Assembly: GCA_030141605.1 (NCBI GenBank)
Contig: JAQGDQ010002390.1
Span: forward strand, 62,001 to 126,000
Origin: Tubiluchus corallicola
Lineage: Eukaryota; Priapulida; Priapulimorpha; Priapulimorphida; Tubiluchidae
DNA length: 64,000 nucleotides
Direction of reading: 5' to 3'
Part shown: positions 9,161-18,074 of the stretch, in pieces
Layout of the letters: each line of letters begins with the position of its first letter
Numbering within the stretch: position 1 is the first letter of the stretch
Translations under genes and position numbers: made by a program
Notes under the pieces: generated by a model
Databases searched by the model: none
What the model was told of the DNA's origin: nothing
Seen by the model: only the letters and a program-made list of their open reading frames with translations

Positions 9161-9308
9161 TTTGCCTCTATAAGCAAAAAAATTGTACTCTAAAGTCTAA
9201 TAATTAATCAATTTAAAAAAAAATTATCACTTTCTTGAATATAGTAGTTTTCTAAATAAAAAAATATCAGAATCGCACATTCAAATTTTTTAAAGAAAGT
9301 CCACAATC

Positions 9309-10940
9309 ATGGCAGAGGTACACAATAACATAAATCCACCTTTTGTAAAGGCACTCCCTATGTTTCCGTATCCGGTAAAAAAAGCGCACAATTTTCATAT
9401 CGTTCCCCACGGAGGCAGTAGCTGCACTATCTTTTGGGTTGCCGCTGAGGAGAACGAAAAAACAGCTTTCCTGTATAAACAAGATTTTAATAATATGGAC
9501 GCTATCAGTTTGCCTGCCCGCTTTCCTTTAAAAGGATTTGACACAGAATCTGATTCCTTTTCAATCAAACAGCTCAAGAATAACGACTATGTCGCTGTCT
9601 GGTATACAGGCAGAAACTTCCATCCAACATTGCAAGGCGCGTACTTCACGCAAGATGGAAAAATTTATCTCTTGGATAAAATTTGCAGCAAAGCTCCAAT
9701 CACGCGCAATGACTTCTCCCTCGCCCCCCTCTTTGACGGAGGATTCATTGTCGCGTGGCACCATGAAAAAGGAATCGGTATCCACTATTATAGTGATATC
9801 GGATCAATTATTTCTCCTTTTTCGTCCAAAGTTCTCCATGTTGATACCAACTCCGTATACAATATTACAGCCATAGGGCTCACTGAAGGAGGATACGCCA
9901 TCGCTCTTTGGTTTGAAGAGAATCTCTCTTCAAAAGAAAAAAGCTACACGCTTTGCCTGCACTACTACAATAACGCAGGCACCTGCTATGATTCGCTCAT
10001 CCTTACCCAAAATCAACCAGAGCCAAGTAAGATCTCCCTTGCGAACCTCGATGACAATAACCTTCTCGTAACATGGTTGCAACCTGTCTCAAACAGCTCG
10101 GAAAACCTACAGGAACTCATCGGCATTACCCTTAATGATGAAAATGACGCCCTCTTAACATGGGACCGCATTCATCAATGCTACGCTGAGATTTTCTCTG
10201 TCGCCCAGCTGCCTCAATCAAATACACTCAAATTTAAAACCCTCCCCCTTCACGACAAGGAAGAGCAAAATTTTATCATTTCATATGAACTCTCATCAGA
10301 AAGCACAGTTCATTCATTTCTTTATGATAAAGGCGGGAATTTAATTCTGGAAAAACAAGCCTCCCCTAAGCCCCCTTTCCAGAATCTTTCCCCCTACCAT
10401 TATCAGATGACTCAGAAAGAATCCTTTATCTTTGTAGCACCCTCCTCTAAAGAAGAAACAGACTCATCCTCCCTACTTTCCTTATTGAGCGTATATCAAA
10501 CAACTCTCGGAGGAAAAAAACTACAGGATGAAACATTGCCGATAGCACAATATAATCATGTAGGACTTGTACTTTCAAAAAAAGGATATATAGAACATTA
10601 TTCCTATTTCGACCAGATAGCACGCGAAACACAATGGGAAGAAACCATAAACGGAACCTTTCAAACAATTAAGACCGCGGAAAATATCTCGGACATTTTT
10701 CCAAACCTAGATGAAATCTTAGAAATAGAAAGCCTCTATTCCATCGAAAAAATAATGGATTATGTCGATTATAAAAATATAGCCGCAACCTTCGCGTCTC
10801 CACAATATACATTTACAGAAAAAAATGTATCCTACATATCGGAAGACGATAATTTTTGGGAAATCGACCCCGCTATTTTCAAAAACAATTATATTACATA
10901 TATAGCCTATAATATTTCCTCATTATGCCCTTCGACATAA
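9309..10940 (+). CDS. Unrecognised repeat protein, possible beta-propeller
   Basis: 543 residues; I do not recognise a family. At least five repeats of 51-55 residues each carry a hydrophobic strand ending in Trp: Trp43, Trp98, Trp150, Trp201, Trp256. Typical cores are FDGGFIVAW, TEGGYAIALW and DDNNLLVTW, followed by a strand and a turn such as IHYYSDIGS or LHYYNNAGT. Weaker repeats (NFIISYEL, SFIFVAP) follow to about residue 400, then an acidic Tyr/Ile-rich tail. This periodicity suggests a propeller; similar L-x-GG-F-V-x-W repeats occur in large RTX-type surface proteins. There is no signal peptide, lipobox or membrane span. It forms its own unit with a terminator behind it. Confidence 0.8.
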   Translation: MAEVHNNINPPFVKALPMFPYPVKKAHNFHIVPHGGSSCTIFWVAAEENEKTAFLYKQDFNNMDAISLPARFPLKGFDTESDSFSIKQLKNNDYVAVWYTGRNFHPTLQGAYFTQDGKIYLLDKICSKAPITRNDFSLAPLFDGGFIVAWHHEKGIGIHYYSDIGSIISPFSSKVLHVDTNSVYNITAIGLTEGGYAIALWFEENLSSKEKSYTLCLHYYNNAGTCYDSLILTQNQPEPSKISLANLDDNNLLVTWLQPVSNSSENLQELIGITLNDENDALLTWDRIHQCYAEIFSVAQLPQSNTLKFKTLPLHDKEEQNFIISYELSSESTVHSFLYDKGGNLILEKQASPKPPFQNLSPYHYQMTQKESFIFVAPSSKEETDSSSLLSLLSVYQTTLGGKKLQDETLPIAQYNHVGLVLSKKGYIEHYSYFDQIARETQWEETINGTFQTIKTAENISDIFPNLDEILEIESLYSIEKIMDYVDYKNIAATFASPQYTFTEKNVSYISEDDNFWEIDPAIFKNNYITYIAYNISSLCPST

Positions 10941-10947
10941 AACTCCC

Positions 10948-10988
10948 CCCTGCTCTTCCCACACTATTAAAGAGCAGGGCGTTTTTTT
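10948..10988 (+). terminator. Terminator after the 543-residue protein gene
   Basis: 10-bp stem CCCTGCTCTT / AAGAGCAGGG, 12-base loop, then seven T. Confidence 0.9.
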
Positions 10989-11067
10989 CAAATCAATTCA
11001 AACTCCTGTTGTCCCAAACCCATCTATATAAAGAGAAATATACAAATCGCTATGGGACTTCATCACC

Positions 11068-11583
11068 ATGATTATTCGAAGCGCTCATAAGCAAGATATA
11101 AAAGAAATTACCGCCCTTTACGCTTGGCATGTAGAGCATGGCATCGCAACCTTTGAGGAAATTCCCCCAGATAGCAAAACAATGCGCCAGCGATGGGAAA
11201 ATGTACAGGCGCAAAAACTCCCCTGGCTTGTCGCCGAAAATCAACAAAAAATCTGCGGATTCGCATACGCAACACCCTTCCGACAACGAAGCGCATGGCG
11301 ATACTGTATTGAGGATTCAATCTATATCCACCCTCAACACATAGGAAAAGGAATCGGCTCTCTTCTCCTTAAACAACTTATTCTCCACTGCCGGGAAAAA
11401 AATATCCGGCAGATAATCGCCGTCATCGGCGGCAGCGATAATATCGGCTCCATTCGCCTCCATGAAAAAGAAGGATTTCAAAAAATCGGCACCATCCCTC
11501 AAGCAGGCTACAAAATGAACCAATGGATCGATTCTGTCTTCATGAGCCTTATCGTAAAACCAACAGAAGAGCACACTTCATAA
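11068..11583 (+). CDS. GNAT acetyltransferase, phosphinothricin/methionine-sulfoximine type
   Basis: 171-residue N-acetyltransferase. N-terminal IRSAHKQDIKEITALYAWHV, the IATFEE stretch and the acetyl-CoA loop IGKGIGSLLL place it near the Pat/Bar/MddA (YncA) group, which acetylates phosphinothricin, methionine sulfone or sulfoximine. The C-terminal NIGSIRLHEKEGF is typical of the fold. True substrate unknown. No good ribosome site and no linked genes. Confidence 0.85.
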   Translation: MIIRSAHKQDIKEITALYAWHVEHGIATFEEIPPDSKTMRQRWENVQAQKLPWLVAENQQKICGFAYATPFRQRSAWRYCIEDSIYIHPQHIGKGIGSLLLKQLILHCREKNIRQIIAVIGGSDNIGSIRLHEKEGFQKIGTIPQAGYKMNQWIDSVFMSLIVKPTEEHTS

Positions 11584-11655
11584 CCATTTTCCACTGACAT
11601 AAAACCGCTCTCTCTTTATATTTTCTCACCTGTATCCCCCCCTCTGTACCTCTCC

Positions 11656-11675
11656 TGTAAACCATGAGGTTTATA
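11656..11675. promoter_or_regulatory. Inverted repeat before glk
   Basis: TAAACC-ATGA-GGTTTA, extendable by a G-T and a T-A pair, about 60 bases upstream of the glk -10 element. No T run follows, so it is not a clear terminator. It could be an operator. Confidence 0.25.
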
Positions 11676-11730
11676 CCTTAACTATAGTGTGCTTTAACGC
11701 AATTTATTCTATGATGTCGCAAATTATTTC

Positions 11731-11739
11731 TGCTATAAT
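11731..11739 (+). promoter_or_regulatory. Extended -10 promoter for glk
   Basis: TGCTATAAT matches the extended -10 consensus, 36 bases ahead of the glk ATG. The -35 region is poor. Confidence 0.5.
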
Positions 11740-11774
11740 ATATAAACTGCATTTCTACAATCGGGAGGTCAATA

Positions 11775-12764
11775 ATGAAAAAAAAATGCGCCCTTATCGC
11801 AGACATTGGTGGAACAAACGGTCGGTTTGCCTTCTCTACACCAGAAGAAGGAATTTTCGGCCTCCAAAATCTACGCTGCAAAGACTATCCTGACATCAAC
11901 GCGGCCATACGACATGTCCTTCAAAACGCAGTCCCACTTCTGCAGGAATACGCTCCACCTCGCTATGCTGTCATCGATGTCGCAGGACCCGTTAAAAGCG
12001 ATGAGGTCAACTTAACAAACCTTTCCTGGAACTTCTCCATAAACGCTGTTCAAAAAGAATTTAATTTCAAAACTTTCGACGTGCTCAACGACTTTAGCGC
12101 AATCGCGCTCTCTCTTCCACACCTGCAACCCGACGACTGCATCCAAGTCGGAGCAGGAGAGCCCGATATAAACGCTCCCGCCGCCGTCCTAGGACCAGGA
12201 ACAGGTCTTGGCGTCTCACTCGTTATAAAAGATCAAAATGGAAACTACCTTCCAATCCCCTCCGAAGGCGGACACGCTACTCTCCCCTCCATGAACGAAC
12301 AAGAAGACGCTGTTGTACATAAGGTGCGACAACAGTATCAACACGCCTCAGCAGAACGCTTTATCTCCGGACAGGGAATTTCTAATATCTATCAGGCGTT
12401 ATGCTCTATCCACCAGACAGATGAACAGTATAAAACCCCCCTAGAAATTACACAGGCAGCCTTGGAATCCTCCTGCCCTATCGCCCTTGAGACAATCAAC
12501 ATTTTCTGCAATATGTTGGGAACCCTCTCCTCAAACCTCGCTATCTCCGTAATGGCCAAAAGAGGCATCTTTATCGCAGGAGGAATCATCCCTAAAATCC
12601 TTCCCCTTTTTCTCAAAAGCGGATTTCGAAGCCGCTTCGAATTCAAAGGACGATTCACATCCCTAACAAAAACAATCCCAACATACATTATTACCCACGA
12701 TATACCCGCTTTTCCAGGACTGCACCACCGCGCCACACTCTATATAAAGCAAGACAATCAATAA
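11775..12764 (+). CDS. glk: Glucokinase
   Basis: Phosphorylates glucose to glucose-6-phosphate with ATP in the cytoplasm. 329 residues, the Glk (not ROK) family. The phosphate-binding ADIGGTNGRFAF lies at the N-terminus, LNDFSAIA holds the catalytic Asp, and GPGTGLGVS, EGGHAT and AGGIIPKI follow in order. GGGAGG precedes the ATG. Downstream alanine dehydrogenase is 62 bases away with its own ribosome site. Confidence 0.94.
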   Translation: MKKKCALIADIGGTNGRFAFSTPEEGIFGLQNLRCKDYPDINAAIRHVLQNAVPLLQEYAPPRYAVIDVAGPVKSDEVNLTNLSWNFSINAVQKEFNFKTFDVLNDFSAIALSLPHLQPDDCIQVGAGEPDINAPAAVLGPGTGLGVSLVIKDQNGNYLPIPSEGGHATLPSMNEQEDAVVHKVRQQYQHASAERFISGQGISNIYQALCSIHQTDEQYKTPLEITQAALESSCPIALETINIFCNMLGTLSSNLAISVMAKRGIFIAGGIIPKILPLFLKSGFRSRFEFKGRFTSLTKTIPTYIITHDIPAFPGLHHRATLYIKQDNQ

Positions 12765-12826
12765 GTTTATCCACTGAATAATAAAATAAACACAACAAAA
12801 TAAACAGCTACAATAAGGAGAAAAAA

Positions 12827-13942
12827 ATGCTTATCGGCGTTCCAACAGAAATAAAAAATGACGAATTCCGCGTAGGATTAACACCCCTGGGAGTCCAAGA
12901 ACTGATTCTTGAAGGCCACCAGGTTATTGTACAATCCAACGCCGGAATCGGATGCAACTTTACAGACGACGATTACGAAAATGCCGGCGCTGAAATTGTA
13001 AAAACAGCTCAGGACATCTTCACAAACGCTAAAATGATCATCAAAGTAAAAGAACCACTGGCTCAAGAAAGAAAAATGCTGCACTCTGAACAGATTCTGT
13101 TCGCCTACTTGCATCTCGCCGCCGATCAGGAGCAAGCATACGAATTACAAGAAAGTAAAGCAATTTGTATCGCTTTTGAAACCGTTACAGACGACTTCGG
13201 ACGCCTGCCCCTTCTAGCCCCCATGTCAGAAATCGCAGGAAGAATGTCCATACAAGCCGCCGCAAGCTGCCTAGAAAAAGCAAAAGGAGGACGCGGAACA
13301 CTCATCGGTGGCGTCCCAGGCGTCGAACCCGCCCATATCGTCATTCTCGGAGGAGGCGTTGTCGGCTTTAACGCCGCACAAATGGCTATGGGGCTCGGTG
13401 GGAATGTAACCGTTATAGATAAAAATATCACAACATTACGAACAGTCTCAGAACATTTTAATAACCGAATTAATACCATCTACTCAACCCAAGCCGCTAT
13501 TGACCACTATATACAACAAGCTGACGCAGTCATCGGAGCCGTCTTGATCGCAGGTGATAAAGCCCCCTCCCTCATAACAAAAGATATGCTCTCTGAAATG
13601 AAACCACGCGCCACCTTAGTAGACGTCTCCATAGATCAAGGAGGATGCTTTGAAACCTCCCGGCCAACAACACATAGCGACCCAACCTACATAGTCGATA
13701 ATATTATCCATTATTGCGTCGCCAATATGCCCGGCGCCGTCCCCTTGACATCAGCAAAAGCATTGGAAAACGCAACCCTGCCCTATACGCTCACCCTTGC
13801 CTCCGAAGGGTGGAAAGAAGCCATGAAACATAACGCGCACCTTCGTAACGGGCTAAATATCTTCCAAGGAAAAGTCTATCACCAAGCCGTCGCGAACGCC
13901 CTGAATATTCCTCTCTCCCCCATAGACGATATCTTCTTCTAA
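12827..13942 (+). CDS. ald: Alanine dehydrogenase
   Basis: NAD-dependent interconversion of alanine with pyruvate and ammonia. 371 residues, standard length. Visible: MLIGVPTEIKNDEFRVGLTP, the pyruvate-binding Lys in IIKVKEP, the His in YLHLAAD, the NAD fold GGGVVGFNAAQMAMGLGG, and DVSIDQGGCFETSRPT-x-HSDPTY. AAGGAG before the ATG. In a fermenter it could tie carbon overflow to nitrogen or redox balance (inference). Confidence 0.95.
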   Translation: MLIGVPTEIKNDEFRVGLTPLGVQELILEGHQVIVQSNAGIGCNFTDDDYENAGAEIVKTAQDIFTNAKMIIKVKEPLAQERKMLHSEQILFAYLHLAADQEQAYELQESKAICIAFETVTDDFGRLPLLAPMSEIAGRMSIQAAASCLEKAKGGRGTLIGGVPGVEPAHIVILGGGVVGFNAAQMAMGLGGNVTVIDKNITTLRTVSEHFNNRINTIYSTQAAIDHYIQQADAVIGAVLIAGDKAPSLITKDMLSEMKPRATLVDVSIDQGGCFETSRPTTHSDPTYIVDNIIHYCVANMPGAVPLTSAKALENATLPYTLTLASEGWKEAMKHNAHLRNGLNIFQGKVYHQAVANALNIPLSPIDDIFF

Positions 13943-13952
13943 AAACAAAAAA

Positions 13953-13977
13953 GCGCCCCTGATATCAGGGGCGCCTT
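13953..13977. terminator. Palindromic terminator after ald, stronger on the minus strand
   Basis: Perfect inverted repeat GCGCCCCTGA/TCAGGGGCGC with two central bases. On plus it is followed only by CTTTC. On minus it is followed by TTTTTTGTTTTT, a better terminator, which implies a minus-strand transcript arriving from 13980-14290. Confidence 0.75.
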
Positions 13978-14032
13978 TCAATTTCTAAACGATTTCCCTC
14001 AGCGAAAAACTATCTCTTCTTAAAAACAATCC

Positions 14033-14097
14033 CCCTCGTGGGCTAACAAACGCTCCCTACTGGGAAACTCTCCTCGCGAGCTAAAAAAACGCTCCCT
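14033..14097. repeat. Imperfect direct repeat, two copies
   Basis: Two 26-27 base copies (14033-14058 and 14071-14097) of the form CCTCG-y-G-r-GCTAA-n-AAACGCTCCCT, about 38-39 bases apart, in the gene-poor gap between ald and tolC. Function unknown. Confidence 0.5.
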
Positions 14098-14140
14098 TAA
14101 ACAAGAGAAAGAACCTAAATAACATCCTTTGATACGGAAA

Positions 14141-14263
14141 CTAGCCAGAAAAAATCGACAAGCTAAATCCTTCAAAAATCATCGTGGCAAACGCTAAAAG
14201 TGGTTCCTTCCAATATATAGCAGCCATAACAATTAACGCTGTTATCATAATTTTCCTAAGCAT
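14141..14263 (-). CDS. Possible 40-residue membrane protein
   Basis: Reads MLRKIMITALIVMAAIYWKE followed by PLLAFATMIFEGFSLSIFSG. It has a positive start, one hydrophobic span (about residues 5-17) and a second hydrophobic stretch. The ribosome site is weak (AAGG, 8 bases before the ATG). It sits between two hairpins: the tolC terminator at 14291-14319 and the minus-oriented terminator at 13953. A short independent minus transcript would therefore be sensible. I do not recognise it. Confidence 0.4.
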   Translation of the reverse strand: MLRKIMITALIVMAAIYWKEPLLAFATMIFEGFSLSIFSG

Positions 14264-14290
14264 AATTCTACCTTATTAAATTAATTAGCA

Positions 14291-14319
14291 AAAAAAGCCG
14301 CCTAACCCAGCGGCTTTTT
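14291..14319. terminator. Terminator for tolC
   Basis: AAAAAGCCGC-loop-GCGGCTTTTT, with A and T runs giving activity on both strands, about 40 bases past the tolC stop codon on the minus strand. Confidence 0.85.
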
Positions 14320-14359
14320 CATCAATGCGACATCATTATTAAAACTATTGTCTTAATTT

Positions 14360-15697
14360 TTAGTTTTGCGCAACACCATGCTCTAAACGAGCCGCCTCTA
14401 TATCACCAGCCAATGTCTCTACACCAAGAGCTTCCGTCAGCTGACCCGTTATAGCAAGTACTTTATACTTAGCGAACAAGTTTTGATAATAGGTGATGAT
14501 ATGACGTGTTCTCGCTGAAAAATAATCATTTTCAGAATCTAAGAGATCCAACAAATCACGGCTCCCTAAATTAAATTCCTCACGGTAAATACGAACAACA
14601 TTTCTTTTGTAATCAATTTCCTTGAACAAAATAGCAAGCAGCTCTTCCGTTCTACCGATCGTATCCCATGTCTGACGTCCTTGTTCCTCTGCCGAACGAA
14701 GAGCCGCATTATAGCTTTCCATCCCTTGAGAGAACTGATGGCGCGCCTTACTGCGTCCTGCGCTGTCAATACCACCATTATACAGGTTCCAGTTACTGAC
14801 AAGCATCGCAGATGTATCACGCTCTGTATCACGTGTACGAGACGCGTGATGGTCTATGCTTCCCCGAAGCTCAAAATCAAGTGTCGGATAAAAATTCGCA
14901 GACGAACCATAAAGATCCGCACGCAACATATCTAAAGTCGCCCCCTGTAATAAAACCGTCGGATTTGATGAGTGAATTAAATCAACCAAATTATCTAAAG
15001 TTCCTGGCAAAAGAGCATTTTCAAATATAGGTAACCGCAAAGCCGCAGGCTCTATACCAACAATACGCTCATACACAATCGCGCTGGCCTCTAAAGATTG
15101 ATAAAACTCCACAACCGCCGCACGCGCATTAACCAGACGTGAACGCGCCTGGTATAAATCACCCTGTCCTGTAAACTCGGCCTGAACACGACTTTCAACT
15201 TCTCCTAAAATACGCTCATGGATCTTAACATTAGCCTCCCCAAGAGTGATAAGTTCCTGGTTTTTCAATATGTCAAGATAAGCCTGAATAACATCAAGAG
15301 CGACAAATTCTGAACGCTCTACAATATTAATATTCGTAGAATCTACCCGTGCTCCCTGACGCATCAAATCACCTGAACGCTCTCCTCCGTCAAAGAGATT
15401 TTGACGAATCACAGTGGATGCCCTGCTACGCCAACGATCATCAGCACCTTGCCTCTCATCGTATGTCGTTTCATATCCTGTCGTCAGACTCACATCCACA
15501 GTCGGCAAGAACCGTCCTAAGGATTGATCTAGCTCTTTTTCAATAGCGCGAGCGTTTTGTACGCCCTCTAAAATTTCCGGAGACGTTTCTAACGCTATCT
15601 GAACAGCTTCCTCAAGTGTTTCACTATAGCTACTAAAAGGCAGTAACAATACTAAAACGGAGCATACCCCACTTATAAGTAAATTTCTTTTTTCCAT
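14360..15697 (-). CDS. tolC: TolC-family outer-membrane channel protein
   Basis: Trimeric outer-membrane exit duct for type I secretion and efflux pumps. 445 residues from the ATG at 15697, which has AAGG 8 bases upstream; an ATG 21 bases earlier has none. Signal peptide with hydrophobic LLISGVCSVLVLLLPFSS, then mature SETLEEAVQIALETSPEI. The periplasmic helix repeats show the paired QNLFDGGERSGDL and NWNLYNGGIDSAG elements of the family. No inner-membrane or fusion partner is adjacent, so it may serve several pumps. Confidence 0.92.
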   Translation of the reverse strand: MEKRNLLISGVCSVLVLLLPFSSYSETLEEAVQIALETSPEILEGVQNARAIEKELDQSLGRFLPTVDVSLTTGYETTYDERQGADDRWRSRASTVIRQNLFDGGERSGDLMRQGARVDSTNINIVERSEFVALDVIQAYLDILKNQELITLGEANVKIHERILGEVESRVQAEFTGQGDLYQARSRLVNARAAVVEFYQSLEASAIVYERIVGIEPAALRLPIFENALLPGTLDNLVDLIHSSNPTVLLQGATLDMLRADLYGSSANFYPTLDFELRGSIDHHASRTRDTERDTSAMLVSNWNLYNGGIDSAGRSKARHQFSQGMESYNAALRSAEEQGRQTWDTIGRTEELLAILFKEIDYKRNVVRIYREEFNLGSRDLLDLLDSENDYFSARTRHIITYYQNLFAKYKVLAITGQLTEALGVETLAGDIEAARLEHGVAQN

Positions 15698-15776
15698 TTT
15701 ATTAACCTTATGACCCATTTAAAATACCTTACCTAAACTCTTTCTAAACGTCAAAATATACAAAAAATTTAATACT

Positions 15777-15806
15777 GTGATACATCGTAGTATCGCGATA
15801 TGTCAC
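15777..15806. promoter_or_regulatory. Imperfect inverted repeat upstream of tolC, possible operator
   Basis: Arms GTGATACATCG and CGATATGTCAC match at 9 of 11 positions around an 8-base spacer, with a nested TATCGCGATA palindrome. It lies 80-110 bases before the tolC start in a 375-base AT-rich gap (15698-16072) that otherwise shows nothing. Size and symmetry fit a TetR- or MarR-type dimer. Confidence 0.35.
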
Positions 15807-16072
15807 ACTATAATCATACCTGATTTATATAACATCAATACGCGTGTATATTTTTCTTTATATCTCTTTAACTTTCTCTTGTACAATAAATATTTACAAA
15901 AGTAAAACTTTTTATCGTAAAAATACAACATTTTCATTTTAATCGTCTAATTCTAATATAATTCTAATATATGAGTATCTAAACAATACACAATATTACA
16001 CATATTCAAGTAAATATATACTTTAAAACAACTTAGTAAATACTATCTTAAATAATCGCACTTTTTTTTCAA

Positions 16073-17947
16073 CTATTCCTCCTGAGGCGTATACAGATCA
16101 ACAAGCTGCTGCATGCGCTCTTCCCGAATATCAATCGGATGCTTCTCCTCAAGAATTCTACGGAGATAGTATTCTAGGCGACTTACATATTCACCTTGTA
16201 AATTATCCTTGATTTCAGCACGCCTTTCCGGAAAATCACTTTCCAGCGCGTCAACAGAACGCTCAATAACCAAAACAGCCTCTTCTTCCTCTTTTGTCCG
16301 CCCCCGTAAAATCTCATCAACAGCGCCAAACGTAAAAATACGCTGCAGTAAATTATTGTCAAAAGGAACATCCGTACTATCAAAACGCGTAAATTCTACC
16401 GTACTCCATACAACAGGCGATCCATTTTTCTGTAAAATCTCCCCTTCCTTTAACTGTACGGAAAAATCATCCGCAGCCTCTTTCGCCATCTTGCGACGTA
16501 AAAAAACCGTATAATCCTCCTGAACACGCTCCTGAACATCCTCAAACACTAACAGTTCCGCAGGCTCTATATCTTGAAGATAAACCGAATACCAAAGAGA
16601 ATTCTCCTCAATAAACATAAGATCCGTATGCTCTCCCTCTTCCGGCAAAGCAAAAACAGATTCCACAACAGGGAACAATCCCCTATCAACAAACTCTTCC
16701 GGCCCCTCGCCATTCTCTAAATATCCCCTGCTATCAACCCGAAAACTCAATAAAGAAATATCGAGATCGTCCGCAATCTCCGAAAAAGGCATACCAGCAG
16801 AAAGAAAATTCTCCACCGAGGGCATCAGATCGTCATAAATATAATCATCCGCAGCCTCTAAGCGTAATGTCGTTAAAATACCATCACGCGCTTCCTCAAA
16901 AAGAACCTGTCGTTCCTCTATTTCCTCGTCATAACGCATAATAACCCATCCAACCGGCGTCTCTAAAACAGAAGAAAACTCGCCAATCCCCAACAGAAAC
17001 ACCTCCTCTCCGATATCATCCGAAAGCTCCGTTTCTCTCAAAGGCAAAAGTTGATGAATCATCGCATTGTCAAAAAGAGCCTCTTCATCAATCCGCAATC
17101 GCTCCAGTCCTTCTCGCGCCTCTTTTTCCGTATTAAACAAATAGCGCGTAAAAACACGACGTACAGGAATAAAATACTGAATCGGATCATTCTCGTAAAC
17201 CTCCACAAGAGCCTCTTCGGAAATCTCCATCATTTTTGAAATTTCCTCAAAAGAAAAAGAAATAACATCAAAAGAACGATATTCCTGAGTCATATATAAT
17301 TCAGGATTTTCCTCATACCACGACAATAACGCCTCATCATCAATCGCCGGAAGATCCATCTCATCCGGAGAAACCATGATATAAGAAGCCGTAATACGCT
17401 TGTTCGCGTACCCGTGCAACGCGTTGACGACCCTGTCAGGAACAAGCATCCCCCTACTTAACGGTTTGGAAAACATCTCTATTTCTATCTGCTGTCGAAG
17501 AGCGCTGAAATATTCCGTCTCCGTCATACCCCCCTGATATAAAAGCGCCTCAAAAATAGCTTTGCTAAAACGACCGTTCTCATCATGAAACTCCACCATC
17601 TGAAGCAACGCCTGGCGAAGAATATCATCACTGACAGAAACCCCTAAATCTAAAGCCCCTTGGGAAAATAACGCGCGAATAACATCATCAAATAACGCCT
17701 GGCGCATAATAACACTTATATTCTCAGAGTTTAGTTCACTATAGCCCGCTCGATTCGCCACTGTGCGGAAGTTATTCTCAAGACGCTGAAGAGAAATATC
17801 ATACTCACCAACAGACGCAACAATATTAGAGCTTGTCCGCCCCGTCAAAACATCCGTAATCCCCCATAACGCAAAACTAGCGATAAGGACAAACAAAATA
17901 ATCTTGACAAAAAATGATGCCATCTTTTTTCGAATTCGCTCTAACAT
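16073..17947 (-). CDS. ppiD: PpiD-like membrane-anchored SurA-N/peptidyl-prolyl isomerase
   Basis: Periplasmic folding factor near the Sec exit. 624 residues: MLERIRKKMASFFVKIILFV gives a short cytoplasmic start and a single N-terminal anchor with the typical ALWGITDV end. A SurA-N-like domain follows (about 40-200, including VSDDILRQALLQMVEF). The middle holds a degenerate parvulin-like region (about 240-350), then a long acidic C-terminal part. Isomerase activity is doubtful from sequence alone. It lies upstream of tolC on the same strand but 375 bases away, so it is probably a separate unit. Confidence 0.87.
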   Translation of the reverse strand: MLERIRKKMASFFVKIILFVLIASFALWGITDVLTGRTSSNIVASVGEYDISLQRLENNFRTVANRAGYSELNSENISVIMRQALFDDVIRALFSQGALDLGVSVSDDILRQALLQMVEFHDENGRFSKAIFEALLYQGGMTETEYFSALRQQIEIEMFSKPLSRGMLVPDRVVNALHGYANKRITASYIMVSPDEMDLPAIDDEALLSWYEENPELYMTQEYRSFDVISFSFEEISKMMEISEEALVEVYENDPIQYFIPVRRVFTRYLFNTEKEAREGLERLRIDEEALFDNAMIHQLLPLRETELSDDIGEEVFLLGIGEFSSVLETPVGWVIMRYDEEIEERQVLFEEARDGILTTLRLEAADDYIYDDLMPSVENFLSAGMPFSEIADDLDISLLSFRVDSRGYLENGEGPEEFVDRGLFPVVESVFALPEEGEHTDLMFIEENSLWYSVYLQDIEPAELLVFEDVQERVQEDYTVFLRRKMAKEAADDFSVQLKEGEILQKNGSPVVWSTVEFTRFDSTDVPFDNNLLQRIFTFGAVDEILRGRTKEEEEAVLVIERSVDALESDFPERRAEIKDNLQGEYVSRLEYYLRRILEEKHPIDIREERMQQLVDLYTPQEE

Positions 17948-18074
17948 ACAACTTCCTACCTTTATTTTAACGACAAATCTTCAATAATTACTCTCAAAAC
18001 TAAACGCTTCAATACAATGACGCTATTAATAGAATATTTCTATAACCCTGTTTACTCTGAAACAAATCTAAAAA

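Noticed and set aside
12765-12780. Possible DnaA box TTATCCACT after glk
   Set aside because: Single imperfect box with no cluster, no AT-rich unwinding element and no skew change.
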